From positions 517,122,102-517,186,101 of the forward strand of contig CM062805.1 of the NCBI GenBank assembly GCA_031772625.1: 64,000 bases of DNA, read 5' to 3'. The notes under the pieces were generated by a model, which was not told the origin of the DNA, did no database searches, and saw only the letters and a program-made list of their open reading frames with translations. The translations under genes were made by a program, and so were the position numbers. The DNA is from Pinus tabuliformis (Eukaryota; Streptophyta; Pinopsida; Pinales; Pinaceae). This document shows, piece by piece, positions 1 to 11,500 of the stretch (its first letter is position 1; each line of letters begins with the position of its first letter).

Positions 1-2266
1 ATGAGTTCTAACTGAAGTCCTCCATGCAATAGCTCAACTAATAGATAAGAAACCACCTGATTCCTTCTGTCAGCCGCATGTGCCACATCTGTAGCTCAAA
101 CTGAAGTGCTCCAAGAGAATAAGATAATGTTTAGAGTCCAAATATTACTAGGGGCTAATAATATTTGACTGTTTCTATTTTTTACCTAGCAGTCTAAAAA
201 TAGACTCTGATCACTCCACTGTGAACCAAAAATAGAAGTCCATCTATTTTTCCCAAATGACCAATCATCCATAAACAGCATCCTGCAACTCATAGACCAT
301 GATCCATATGTCTAAAAATAAGCATAGTCTAAAAATAGACTTTGCGCCAAAAATAGCCTGCGGGCCCACTTAGTGAAGGTGACTTCTTTTCACTAAGCTC
401 CATCATCTTGTTGCATTTTCAACAGAAAGTATAAGGAAAGTTTGTAATAAGAGGAATTAGATATTGATGTGAAGATGTGATGGTTTATATATGTGGTGTA
501 GTACTAAGGGTTTGTGTAGCATTGATAGACTTGAAAAAGGGGTAACTCGTTGTTAAATACAATACAAAGCACTCATCCTTGCACCTACAATACTATGTTA
601 TGGCAGAATTTTTTCCATTTCATAGAAAATGAATTCACTAAGTTCAATGACTACAAATAGATAGGAGAGTTTGAGGCATTACTGTAATACCAAATTTGAG
701 TATGAGGATGAGCATATATCTCAAAAATATACAATGAATATAAACTTTATAACGTTGCAGATGGACTTCATTGATTTCTACAAGGAAGAAAGAATCGAGA
801 GGGAGTTGACAACTCCCTACAAACCTCATAAATTTCCTTCTTAATCAAGAGATAATTTCTTCATAACTTTTTTCCCTTCATTATTGTTGTTTTTTGGTTA
901 GCCTATTATGTTTTTATCTTTTTTCTTGGTTATAATTGTTTCTTTCATGGCCTCCTAGATGAGATTTGCAAGTACCTCGTGAAGGTTGTCAAGGAAATGA
1001 TTCTAGCAGCATTGGGAAGAATGAAGAAAAGTTTGTGACAATATAGTTCTCCAAGTAAGAGGGAGTAGCTACAATAGAAATAATTTCTTGCATGATAGAG
1101 GGTATAGTAGGGGAAGGATTTACTTCTTTGATAAAGGGAGTTTGGAATTAGATATTGAAAATGAAGGGCCATATTTGTTCAATTTATCACTTTCAAGATA
1201 CACTATTTCTTGGGATTGGAGATTCATATTTGGTGAAACCCATAATATATAGGAAGTTGATTGTATTAGTGATATCACAAGTTATAAAGAAATGTGGATT
1301 TATAAACTAGAAGGACATGCTTGGGTAACTTCATTTGAAGCATGAAGCAGTAGAGCTCTAATATATATCTACATATAAGTAGAATGTGGAAAAAATGTGA
1401 GCCTAGTTTGATGCTAATTGTCTCCATATTTAGAAGGAAACAATGAGGTCTCATATATTCACTTTTGAAGGAAGACAGATTTGGCTAAGTCAATCAGAGG
1501 TAAATGTTCCAGGAAAATTATAGGATTGGAAAGATCTTCTTCTTAGAAGCCAAAAGGATTTAGTTGCTAGAAGGACTTGGCTATGTTGATTGAAGGAGAT
1601 AGATGTATTTCACCTTTTAAGCTAGAAGGACTTTGCTTCTAGAAGGACTTGGCTAGGTCATAAAAGGATTTGACCAAAAGGGTTAATAGTCCAAAGGAAA
1701 ATTCTCTCTAAATAAAAAATTTAGATGCCTAGGCTAGGTCATGACTAGAGGAGATTTATACATTTTTCCTAGGGAGCCATAAAGGACCTTGGTCAACTCT
1801 AGATGTATTAGGAGATACATTTCCCACTCCAAGATGGATTCATAGACATGCATCAAAAATCTCATTATCTCTTCTTAAAGAAGGAATTTCCGCTAGAGAG
1901 ATCTATTGCAAAAGAATATGTCCCTCACTAAGAGGGAGTTTTGATTTTTGTAGCATCGGGAGGTATCCCCGCATGATCAAATGCCCCTAAGATGGCCAAA
2001 TAAAATTATTTATTTTTGGGCTCCATATATACCCAAATAATCAATTTCCCCCACTACAAAGGAGTGTGAATTTTGGTCAAAAATTCAAACATTTGACTAA
2101 TATAAAAACACAAGATGACCTCCACATTTGGAACAATTATACCAACACACATTCTTCTATTTTTTTATCCACATGTGTGAAGTCAAAGAGGAAGAAATCT
2201 AAAGGTTCACCAAAATAAATAGGCTTTGATTTGACCAAGTTTGACATGCTTTGTTTGACTGTTTGA
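1..2266. other. Non-coding repeat-derived DNA, no gene seen
   Basis: No open frame with recognisable protein similarity was found. The stretch is AT-rich. It has short internal echoes, such as repeated 'ctagaaggactt' phrases near 1540-1650 and several 'aaaatagactt' phrases near 180-350. Its position beside a decayed minus-strand copia fragment suggests retrotransposon debris (LTR or downstream pol), but no LTR boundary could be fixed. Confidence 0.5.
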
Positions 2267-2289
2267 CTAAAATTTTGACTGAGTTTGAC

Positions 2290-3110
2290 CACTAAAAAAT
2301 GGCCAAGTTTCATTCTGCACTTTTTCAGCCTTACTGCTCAATTCAGTGCAATCTTCCACCTCGATTTTATAGAGGTTCTTCACTCGAACCCTAGTATGAT
2401 TCACTTTCCCGGTAGATGTGTCATTAAAATTCTTTCCCTTTACTAAAAATAACATCATAGCCTCTATCCTCCAATACTGCTACTAGAACCCTAATATGAT
2501 TCACTTTCTCAGTAGATATGTGTCACAAAAAGGCTTTCTCTTTACTGAAAATAACATCATATCCTGTATCCTCAAATACTGCTACAAAGATCAGTTTCTT
2601 CATCAGCTCGAGTACAAAAATAACGTGACCTTTGAGGCGAGGAGGAGAGTCTTTCTCTCTCTCTCAAAGGTAACAATACCAATTCTTGTAGCATTGTACC
2701 TCCCATCATCCCTATTTCGATATGCATCTGAATATCCTTCTCCTCCAGGCTACTAAAAAATTCCTTAAACCTTGTCATATGGAATGAGGCACCAGAATCA
2801 AGGTACCACACACTCCCCATAACAGTTTTGGGCATGCATGCTATTAGGGTGAAGTCTAATTCGAATTGTGAAGCTAGTGTTTCACCTCCTACTCTTCTTG
2901 AAGACTTCTTGGTAGACTTCTTGTGCAGACATTTTGTTGTATAGTGCCTATATTTGTGGCAGTGGAAGCATTTTATCTTGCTCAAGTCTTTCATCTTCTT
3001 GCTATTTTTATGTTTTATTTATGTCTTCTTTCCTTTTCCATTCTTCCACTTCCCAAATGTTGAAGCCTCAGAAATCATTGCTACAACATGAGGGAAAAAC
3101 CACCCGGTCT
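2290..3110 (-). pseudogene. Ty1/copia gag-protease remnant
   Basis: This is a decayed piece of a Ty1/copia polyprotein read on the minus strand. Near 2965-2930 there is a CX2CX4HX4C zinc knuckle (CFHCHKYRHYTTKC), the nucleic-acid-binding motif of gag. About 40 residues later comes the aspartic protease signature WYLDSGASFHMT, with the intact D-S-G triad of copia proteases. Further downstream (about 2400-2320) is a phrase, RVRVKNLYKIEVEDC, that in this copia lineage precedes the integrase zinc-binding region. The frame is broken at least twice between these blocks. No RT or integrase core is seen and no LTR is recognised, so this is a fragment. The order along the minus strand fits copia. Family assignment is fairly safe; element boundaries are unknown. 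Confidence 0.75.
2387..2588. repeat. Diverged ~103-bp tandem duplication
   Basis: Two adjacent segments (about 2387-2488 and 2490-2588) share the same succession of phrases: 'gaaccctaRtatgattcac', 'tagatRtgt', 'tctttactRaaaataacatc' and 'caatactgctac'. They differ at roughly one position in eight. The duplication lies inside the copia remnant and partly explains its broken frame. Confidence 0.65.
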
Positions 3111-4142
3111 GGACCTTGGTTAGAAACTTCTTTTCCATTTGGTGTAGTGGCTCCGACTGGGGGTAATGGGATCAGTTTCCAAGAAAATATTTTGATATTG
3201 TTGATGGGGTGATATATGATGTAACAGGGGAATGATTAAGCTAAATGTAATCTAATCTAAACTACTAAACAAATGCATATATCCTAGTTTAAGCACTATT
3301 TAACTATAAATATACCCGGGAATTAAATAAAGTATGTGATCTACAATAATGTCCTATAGCAATTGGTAATAAAGATCATTCAACTACAATAAGAAGTGAA
3401 ATCATTTAACAGTAATCGTTTTGGATAAATAGTTAGCCAAAACGATTGTGAAAGATATATCACATATAAATCGTTCATGTATTCAGAATAAAGTCAACAT
3501 CATACAAAAGTGCAATAATGCTAACTCTAATTTATACTTTCAATCATAAAACAATTGAAAGAAGAATTATTGCCTGATACATAAATAAAACAAGGTTGTA
3601 AGATAACAGTACCATATATGACAAGTCTTGCTCATGTGCTTAAGCAATATTGACCTAATTCCAATCAATCCAACATATTCTAAGAGTACAAAAGTGCATT
3701 TCAGTAGAGCATGCTAGACATTTAAGAGAAAATAGATCATGTTCCATTCATTCCATCAGAACCTCCTCAAAGGTACATAAGTGCATGTTTTGAATAATGT
3801 TTCTAATAAAATTTCTAGACCCCTCTCTAAATGCATGAGACGAGTTTAAATACTAAACTATAGGTCCTAAAATAGATTATTACAAAAATAGTTGAGGCGA
3901 TTTACACGAACTTCCTCAGACTATGCAAAAATAAAAATAAAACTAAGTGACTAACTCCTTTGCATTCGATCTTTGAGATTGAAAATATCTGTCATTTGCT
4001 TGAGCTGCATTGGTTGGTTGATCGCTGATTTCAACTACCCAACAAATATAACATTTGTTAGTGCTGGCACCATTTTTTGTGTGGAGGTAGTTAAGCACCG
4101 CAAGGTCATCCACTGGTTGTATGGTTTCACTAAGAATTGCAA
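3111..4142. other. Non-coding spacer between copia remnant and additional ORF
   Basis: AT-rich sequence without a supported gene. It contains one perfect short inverted repeat at 3414-3447 (listed separately). It may be the 3' non-coding or LTR part of element A, but no terminal signals could be identified. Confidence 0.4.
3414..3447. repeat. Perfect 11-bp inverted repeat with 12-nt loop
   Basis: The arms are aatcgttttgg (3414-3424) and ccaaaacgatt (3437-3447), exact reverse complements separated by 12 bases. It could form a hairpin in single strands. There is no poly-T tail or gene end beside it, so a terminator role is not supported. Confidence 0.7.
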
Positions 4143-6968
4143 TTATTCTTCCCAGTTTAGCTTACTCATTTGTTTGATCACCTCCTCCTTTTCCTTCATT
4201 GCCTGCCTAAACTGTTGCTCTAACTGTTTGACATTTGGAAGAAACCCTCGTGCAGATTCTGCGACCAGTTTGGCACCATGCATATTTTCATTGATGGCTT
4301 CAATGATGTTGTTTGTTGCTGTTGTCATGACCATTGTTTCCCTTTCTCCTTTCTTGAGCCAAGAATCCCGATATGTAAACAACATGTCTTTATGTGATTC
4401 CTCCATCTTTGGCAGATCAACCTTTCTCCCTTCTTTTGATTCTTGCCAAGTGATAAAGTCAGAAATATTTTTATAGATTTCATCATACTCAAGTCTCATG
4501 TCGACAACTTGTCTTGTTAGCTTATCACTAATCTCGCAATAAGGACTTATTATAGAACTTTCTTTTGTTACATTATTTGGGAGTTAAGGCTAAGTGCTTC
4601 CTTTATGAACTCATAGATTTGCAGATTGTCTTTATACTTATCTTTCATGGCTTGTATCCATGCATCTATTTCCACTAGGATGGCCTAATCTTGTATTTGC
4701 ATCTATTCAAATTCCTACTGGATATAGGCTACTTGTAATTCTACTTGTTGATTAGATTTCTCCTGAGCTAATTGTTGCTCCAAGAGCAGAATCTTTTGTA
4801 CCTTTTCTCTAAGCATCATTTGGACCTTTGTTACTTTTTCAATAGTTGTCATAGCATAGACTCCTACAAATTGTGACAGTCTTGTGAGGTTTTTAGATGG
4901 GTCCATGGGCGAGTCTTTCCATACAATGTCCATTTGGTTCATTGTCGGGAGTCGTAATAACTACAACATCTAGCTACCTTTTATTCCTTTGTCTCTTAAC
5001 GATAGCTTTTTGGGAAGGACTATAAAACACATCTCATGGAGGAATTTCCTCAATTCTCAAAATAATTTCTAAAGTGGGAGTGGCAGGAATGAGCTCCACA
5101 TCCTGAGTGCCTACAATTTTCTCCACTTTTATTTCTTGAGTTGACTTGTGTTGTGGAGTCTATATCACAGATATTTGTTCATATGTATGAAGTGTCTTGT
5201 TGAATTTTCCCATTCCTTTTCCAAATCAATAACTGGAGGTTTTGCTAACTAAGTGGAAGTAGAGTGAATTTCTTCATGTTTCTTTGCAGAGGTTTGCTTA
5301 GCTGTTTCCTTTGTAGTTTCGACTGTTTCCTTTTTAGACTCTTTATTTTTATTGCCTCCCCCATTTTGAGACTGTTGCTCTGAGTTCTATGGCTCATGAG
5401 TAGATCTCTCTTGGGTCTCTGCTTTGGAATTCTCTTTGGAGCTATCCTCCAAGCTTACACTGGGAGTTGGCTCCCTTATTGGTTCAGTCCGTAGTAGGTC
5501 CAATGGGACCTTCAATAATATCCTCTTTCTGTACACATGAAAAACTTCAACATCCTCTGGGGAAAAAATTAGTGATGCCATATGCGTCACATCTAAAAAT
5601 GTTTCTTTTTGTAGGAAGAGGTCATCGAAGGCGTCTTTCTCATGGGTGAATGGTTTCACTTTCACCATAGTAGTGAAGTCTTTAGCAAGTGCCATTTAGG
5701 TCATATTGCCTTCCTAGGAATGTAGCTAATTTCATAGATTTCATAATCTATGCCTCTTTGCATGCACGTCAAAAATCATGTAGTGAAAATGCACCACATT
5801 GCAATGGAAATGTAGGCCAAATGGCCTTCTTCTGTTCTTTCATCCCTTTGCTCAACCCAAATTACCTTGTCCTTTGATAGGATATCTCCCTGGCCATTAA
5901 GTTGTCAAGAACATAGTATGGGAGGACATGTGGTGAAGCAATTCTCCCAAATACTCTGATATAGGTAAATGTCTCCTCCCCAAACCATCTGGCTATAGGT
6001 AAGATATCCACTTCAGCTTCTTTGAAAAATCTAGGGGCCATTGTGTCGTAGAGTTTTTTATGGATGGGCATCATAACTCCTTGACAAATCTTGTAAAAAT
6101 GGGGGTGAAACTAAGACTCCCACAAACTCTTATGGTACACATGGATATGAAGTGGGTCTTGCACAGTCCACTTCCATCCCATAATAGGAAATTTAGAGCT
6201 AAAACAAACTGTGTCCATTACAAAGAAACTCATGAAAAATGGGGAATAACCCCTTAAAGAGGGACTCCTCCCTCTCATATACTCCATAATGGATTTTTCC
6301 AAATTATCAAACAAAATTTGAGCCCAATTCATTATTGTTGCATTCACAGCTGCATCTATTAATGGCAGCCACTCCAGGGAAAATTTTGTACTATCGGTCT
6401 TACCGAACAATCTACATAGCATGGTTGCTACAAAACTATAAGGGGGAGAGATAGATGTCATAGAATACATACCCATCTTATCCCGTTTGATCTTGCTTTT
6501 ATTTTCTGTCCAGGCTCGTGTGACGTCTATCAGGTGTTCATTCTCCTTAGAAAATTTCTCGAGGAACTATTTATTGTAGATCTTTTGTGCCTCTATTAAA
6601 TTGTACATAAGTTGTAGGTTGTCGACTGAAAAAGATCCCATAACCTCTTTCCTACTATTCTTGAACTTTCTGTCTGAGACGTCCACCACATCAATTATTG
6701 CCTTGACCATATCTATATATGGGATTATCTTCTACCTTGCGGCTATGCAGTGTAGAAACAAGCAACTCGTCTCAAAGTAGGAGGTGTCAGAGGAAACATG
6801 AGCATCGGTTGTGGCATTTGCTACCAAAGGCCTTGGTTTTTCTTCTTCTAACAAATCATACATGGCTTCCCATGTTGAAGTTCCTCCGTCTCTACTACAC
6901 ATAGTACCAAAGAATAGAGGGATCATTTTTTACTTTTCAGACATGGCTGCTTTTCCCTTCTTCACCAT
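4143..6968 (-). pseudogene. Additional ORF (aORF) of Tat-like element A, decayed
   Basis: A long degenerate minus-strand reading begins at an ATG at 6968 and runs to about 4143, roughly 940 codons. Blocks 6968-5862 share one frame with several stops; a frame change near 5700 leads to a block at 5695-5387. The end (4942-4143) is charged and coiled-coil-like. The middle block contains LPLIDAAVNATIMNWAQILFDNL, here cited as positions 6365-6300, key residues NWA and DN. The antisense aORF of element D has a similar NWAEVVVDNM followed by a comparable RG...F(G)YS/GS stretch, so the two appear to belong to one family. A Pro/Ser/Glu-rich tail follows near 5470-5390. Position downstream of A's integrase and in the same sense suggests the env-like or aORF slot of Tat/Athila elements. 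Function is unknown. It could instead be a piece of a different element. Confidence 0.55.
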
Positions 6969-6998
6969 TGATCCTAATGACTCTTGCTGCAGATTTTT

Positions 6999-7013
6999 CC
7001 TAGAATGAAACAA
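6999..7013 (-). promoter_or_regulatory. Possible 3' splice site upstream of A's aORF
   Basis: Read on the minus strand, a T-rich run ending in ...cattctag|g lies about 30 bases upstream of the ATG at 6968. It resembles a plant splice acceptor. If real, the downstream ORF could be expressed from a spliced subgenomic RNA, as proposed for env-like genes. This is an inference from one motif. Confidence 0.25.
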
Positions 7014-7032
7014 AGAAGAGGCTATCAGATAG

Positions 7033-7929
7033 TGTGACACAGGTAAGTTCCCTCTGTGGACAGAGGTAATCCCTCTAGCCCTAGAGTGGGTCTAGTCACT
7101 GCACAAACAATATCAAAGCAAGATTCGTTAGAAAGTTGGTGTTATGAAGACCTACCTTCAATCCAATGTTTGATGAAGTCCTCACCGTGTTGCTCCAGCT
7201 CTTCGTTCTTCTATTCATTCATACCTGAAAACAACAAGTATAGAAACACCACAAACACAAATAGAAAACAACCAAACAATCTACTTGAAGAGTCAAGGAA
7301 CCTCAAGCTATCGACATATAATTTAATGCACGATATAGAAAATAAACTGCTGATTTGTATTAATATAAATCAAAGTAAACTTACAACTGGGCCTTGACGT
7401 CGTAAGCCTCCTTGAAGGGTCCTATCGGTATGTCTCCGTAAGAATTTACTTGTGAACCATCTCCCGAGGAAACATATGACTCTCTCTTCTATCCAAAAGG
7501 GTTGATACTAGAAAGCTCTCAAGCCAACTCTACTAAAGCATCTCTCAAATCACAACACAAATGAGGTTACTTCCACACTCCAATAACACTCTCTACCTCT
7601 ACTTCTCTCTTAGAAACTTGAAACTATCAAATTACATCTAGCTATCATTCCATTACATCCAAGCTAGCTGATGTTATTCGTGGAGGAGATATTTATAGGA
7701 GGGAGAGGTCCCATAAGAGAAGGAAGGAAGAGCTTATCTCTTAGGGAGGTTGCACAAAAGGTGGAACAACTATCCCAGAGGAGAAAGGCGAGATCAACTG
7801 ACTCAACAACGAGCCCTAGGACTGCCCATGAAGCAATTTCATCTATAATTTTCGACGAGTTGTTGAAAACCTTACCAAGTCTAGCTCGTCGCGGGTGCAA
7901 CAGAGGGACAGAGCGAAGACTTCGCTAGG
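7033..7929 (-). repeat. Element D 3' LTR, part 1
   Basis: Aligned by eye with 24278-25173 over its whole length with scattered differences. The start TGTGACAC corresponds to TGTAACAC in the other copy. A TATA-like ctataaatat lies at 7698-7689 on the minus strand. Element E splits the LTR at 7929/13797. Confidence 0.88.
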
Positions 7930-8549
7930 TGATCCGGATTTAAACAGGAACGCAACAGATTACAGAGATAACCATATACACAAAGATGCAGCGGAAATAA
8001 TACTTCATTTCATTAATGGAAAATACTGAAATATGCTTACAATCAGAAATGGAAATAAACCAGCTAGGGCGATGGTAGCTTATCTCTGAGAAGAGATGTG
8101 ATGGCTACATGCCTCTGAACTATCTTACAATGAGGCTCGAAGGCCTATTTATTGTTGAGAAACAATGAAAAACCCTTAACATTCCAAAACCTAACCCTAG
8201 AAGATGAAACGCCAAATTGTGGGCCCCGTTTTGGGTAAATTGGTACATCAATTTCCTGGGGTCGTAACTTTGGCATACGATCTCCGTTTGACATGCACGA
8301 TAGCTCGTTAGAAAGATCTATCCGAGTACTACCACTTTGGGAGGCAACATCGGTCCATGAACCCATGTTGCCCCAGATTCCCAAAAAAACGTCGTTTAGG
8401 GCCTCAAAATGGCTCCGGAAGTTCAGGACCCGAAAAACTGCTAAAAATAGTAAACTGTGCTACAATTAAGGAAACTGAAAATGCTGAGAAAGACAATGGG
8501 GGGAGTCCAGGTGGACTTGGCAGGTGGCCACCAATATCCACCTGGATCA
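7930..8549 (-). repeat. Element E 3' LTR
   Basis: 620 bp, the same length as its partner at 13177-13796. It ends in TG...CA with short inverted termini TGATC/GATCA. The TATA-like aataaatagg (minus strand) lies near 8153-8144. Confidence 0.92.
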
Positions 8550-8562
8550 TTCCTCCGCCCTT
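8550..8562 (-). other. Polypurine tract of element E
   Basis: On the minus strand aagggcggaggaa immediately precedes the 3' LTR. This is the expected place and composition for the plus-strand primer. Confidence 0.8.
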
Positions 8563-11500
8563 AGGAAGCAATGGTCCCCATTGCGTTGAGCTCCTCCATG
8601 AGATGAGGAAACTTCTGCTGAACTTGTTCCCTGGTGAGCCACTTGCCCTGCTGAAGGAGTTGGCCTGCTTTGACAACTCGATACAGTGGGATACTCTGTT
8701 GGAGAGTGTTCTTGATCTGTGTGTCCATGATCCGATCAGTTGCAGCTTGTTCCATGCAATCTGGATTTAATTCTGTGGGTTTGAGTTGTTCTGCAATGTC
8801 GGATGTGTCTAGCAATGGTGGAAAGTATGGCCGAAGGCGGTCCACATTGAACACTGGGTGTAGGCCAAGGAATGGGGGAATGCTGAGCTCAAATGCATTG
8901 TCTCCCACCGCCTTAGTAATGGTGTAAGGACCATATCGGAGTGGTCTCAATTTCCGATAGGCTCCAGTAAGGCGTTCCTTTTGCAAATGCAACCAGACTT
9001 TGTCGCCCTCCTGAAACTTGTGTGGCACCCGATGTTGATCATGTCGCTGCTTGTACTTGGCATTTGATTTCTCAAGAATGTCATGGACCTACTGGCGAAT
9101 ATGTTGGATGCGCTCAATGAAGCTGGTGGCCTTATTTGTTTCGGACCGGACATGAGCTGAATTCATGTGAGTAGCTGCAAGTGGCATGGCCACATCAATG
9201 GGGCATAGTGGCTGGAATCCCAAACCCACCTAAAAAGGGCTATGGCCAGTGGAGCTGTGAAGAGCTCTGTTGTAGCTGTGCTGAACATAGGGGAGGCTCT
9301 CGTCCCATGTGCGTGGATGCTTTGAGTTATACATGCGCAGAATGTGCACAATCATCCTATTGACCACCTCTGTCTGGCCATCAGTTTGAGGATGGAAGGC
9401 TGTGGACTTCGTGAGTTTGGTGTCCAGCATTGACCAGAGACTGGACCAAAATGTGCTGAGAAACCGACTGTCCCGATCTGAGATGATAGACTGTGGGATC
9501 CCAAAGTGCACCCACACTCGTTCAAAGAAGAGTTTAGCAGTGGCTTCTGCTGTGATATTCTTCTTGCAGGCCACCATAATGGCCATCTTCGAGAACCTGT
9601 CGACGACCACAAAAACACAGTCATTTCCATGCTTCGTGGAAGGAAGGCCTGACATGTAATCCATGGAGATGGATTCCCATGGTCGACTAGGGGTAGGCAA
9701 CGGGGTATAGAGGCCGTGCTTCTTAATGGTTGGTTTGGCAATGGCACAGGCAGTACATGATCGGATGTACTTCCCAACATCCTGTCGAAGATTCGGCCAA
9801 TAGAAATAATTTTGCAGTACTGCCACTGTTTTCTCGACCCCGAAATGCCCAGCAGACCGACTGTAGTGTGCTTCCCAAATCATCTTGGCACGCTCGCTTG
9901 AAGGAACACAAAGGTGACCGAGGTGGCATAATAAGGCATCCTGGAGGTGAAAATCTGTAACATGCCGACCCTCCAAGAGTGTCTGGTATGTATGGCCGAA
10001 TTCTGGGTCGCTTTTGTAGAGAAGTGGCCAATCAGAAGTCTCGTGCCCACAAGAGTTTAGCACGGTGGTTAGCGCCATGATCGGTGGTCGACTGAGGCAA
10101 TCTGCAACATTATTGGTGTTGCCCTTTTTATACTTGATATTCAAGTGAAATTGTTGCAGGTATGTAGACCACTTCTGATGGCGATCATTCTGCAATTTCC
10201 CTTGGGTCTGTATGAACTGCAGAGGTCGATGGTCTGTGTGGATGACCGTTTCCTTCCCCAAAATGTAATTCTTCCATTGTCGGCAGGCCTGTACAATGGA
10301 ATACATCTCTTTATCATAAGTGGGGTACTTCCGGACTGTGTCTGAAAGTGTTTCACTGTGATATGCCACTGGATGTCCATGTTGAGTAAGGACTGCCCCA
10401 ATAGCATAGTCAGAGGCATCTGTCTCGACCTCAAATGGTTGTTGTAAATCTGGTAACGCGAGCACTGGTGTCGTGCAGAGGCGATCCTTCAACTCCCTGA
10501 ATGCCTTCTGTTGAGATTCAGACCAAAAGAATTTTGCTTTCGCCCCGCCCTTGGTGACTTGACTCAAGGGCCAAGAAATATGAGAAAACCCCAACACAAA
10601 CCTGCGGTAGAAGTTGGCAAGACCTAGAAAGTTGCGGAGCTCTGTTAGAGTGGTTGGAGAGGGCCAATCTCGAATGACTTAGATCTTGGCTGGATCGACA
10701 TGCACCCCCTGTTCATCAATGATGTATCCCAGATACTGAACCTGGGTCATGCCAAAAGTGCATTTCTCCAAATTGGCACATAGCTTGTGTTGCCGGAGTG
10801 TTTGGAGAACCTGTCGGATGTGGTGGAGGTGCTCTTCCCAACTCTGGCTGAAGATCAGAATGTCATCCAAGTATACTACTACAAAGGAGTTGGTGAATGG
10901 CCGCAAGATGTCATCCATTAGCCTCATAAAGGTTGCAGGAGCATTCGTCAATCCGAAAGGCATGACCAACCATTCGAAGAGGCCCTCCTTGGATTTGAAG
11001 GCAGTCTTCCACACATCGGAGGGTTCGATTGGTACCTGGTGATATCCTGACTTCAGATCGATCTTGCTGAAATATTTTTCCCCCTTTAGTTGGTCTAGGA
11101 GATCATCAATCCGCGGGATCGGGTACCTATTACGGACAGTGATCTTGTTCAGCGCCCGATAGTCAATACAGAGTCTCCACGTCCCATCCTTCTTCTGTAC
11201 CAACACGATCGGGCTCCCACAGGGCGATGAACTCAGACGGATGTGACCTTTCTGCAGGAGCTCCTGAATCTGCCGCTTGATTTCATTGTTCTCCAGAACG
11301 GAGCGCCGATAAATTGGTCCATTGGGTAGCGGCGCACCTGGGGTCAGATCGATGGAGTGCTTGACTTGACAATGCAGAGGAACCCCTGCCGGGGAGGTGA
11401 AGATGTCCTCGTATTCCTCCACAACCTTGTCCATATGTAGTTGTCGTGCAGAGGGACCCCGTTTGGAGGCCGCGGCCACTGTCTTCTTCTTTCCTTGATG

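Noticed and set aside
3414-3447. Hairpin as a transcription terminator
   Set aside because: No adjacent gene end or U-tract, and intrinsic terminators are not expected in plant nuclear DNA.
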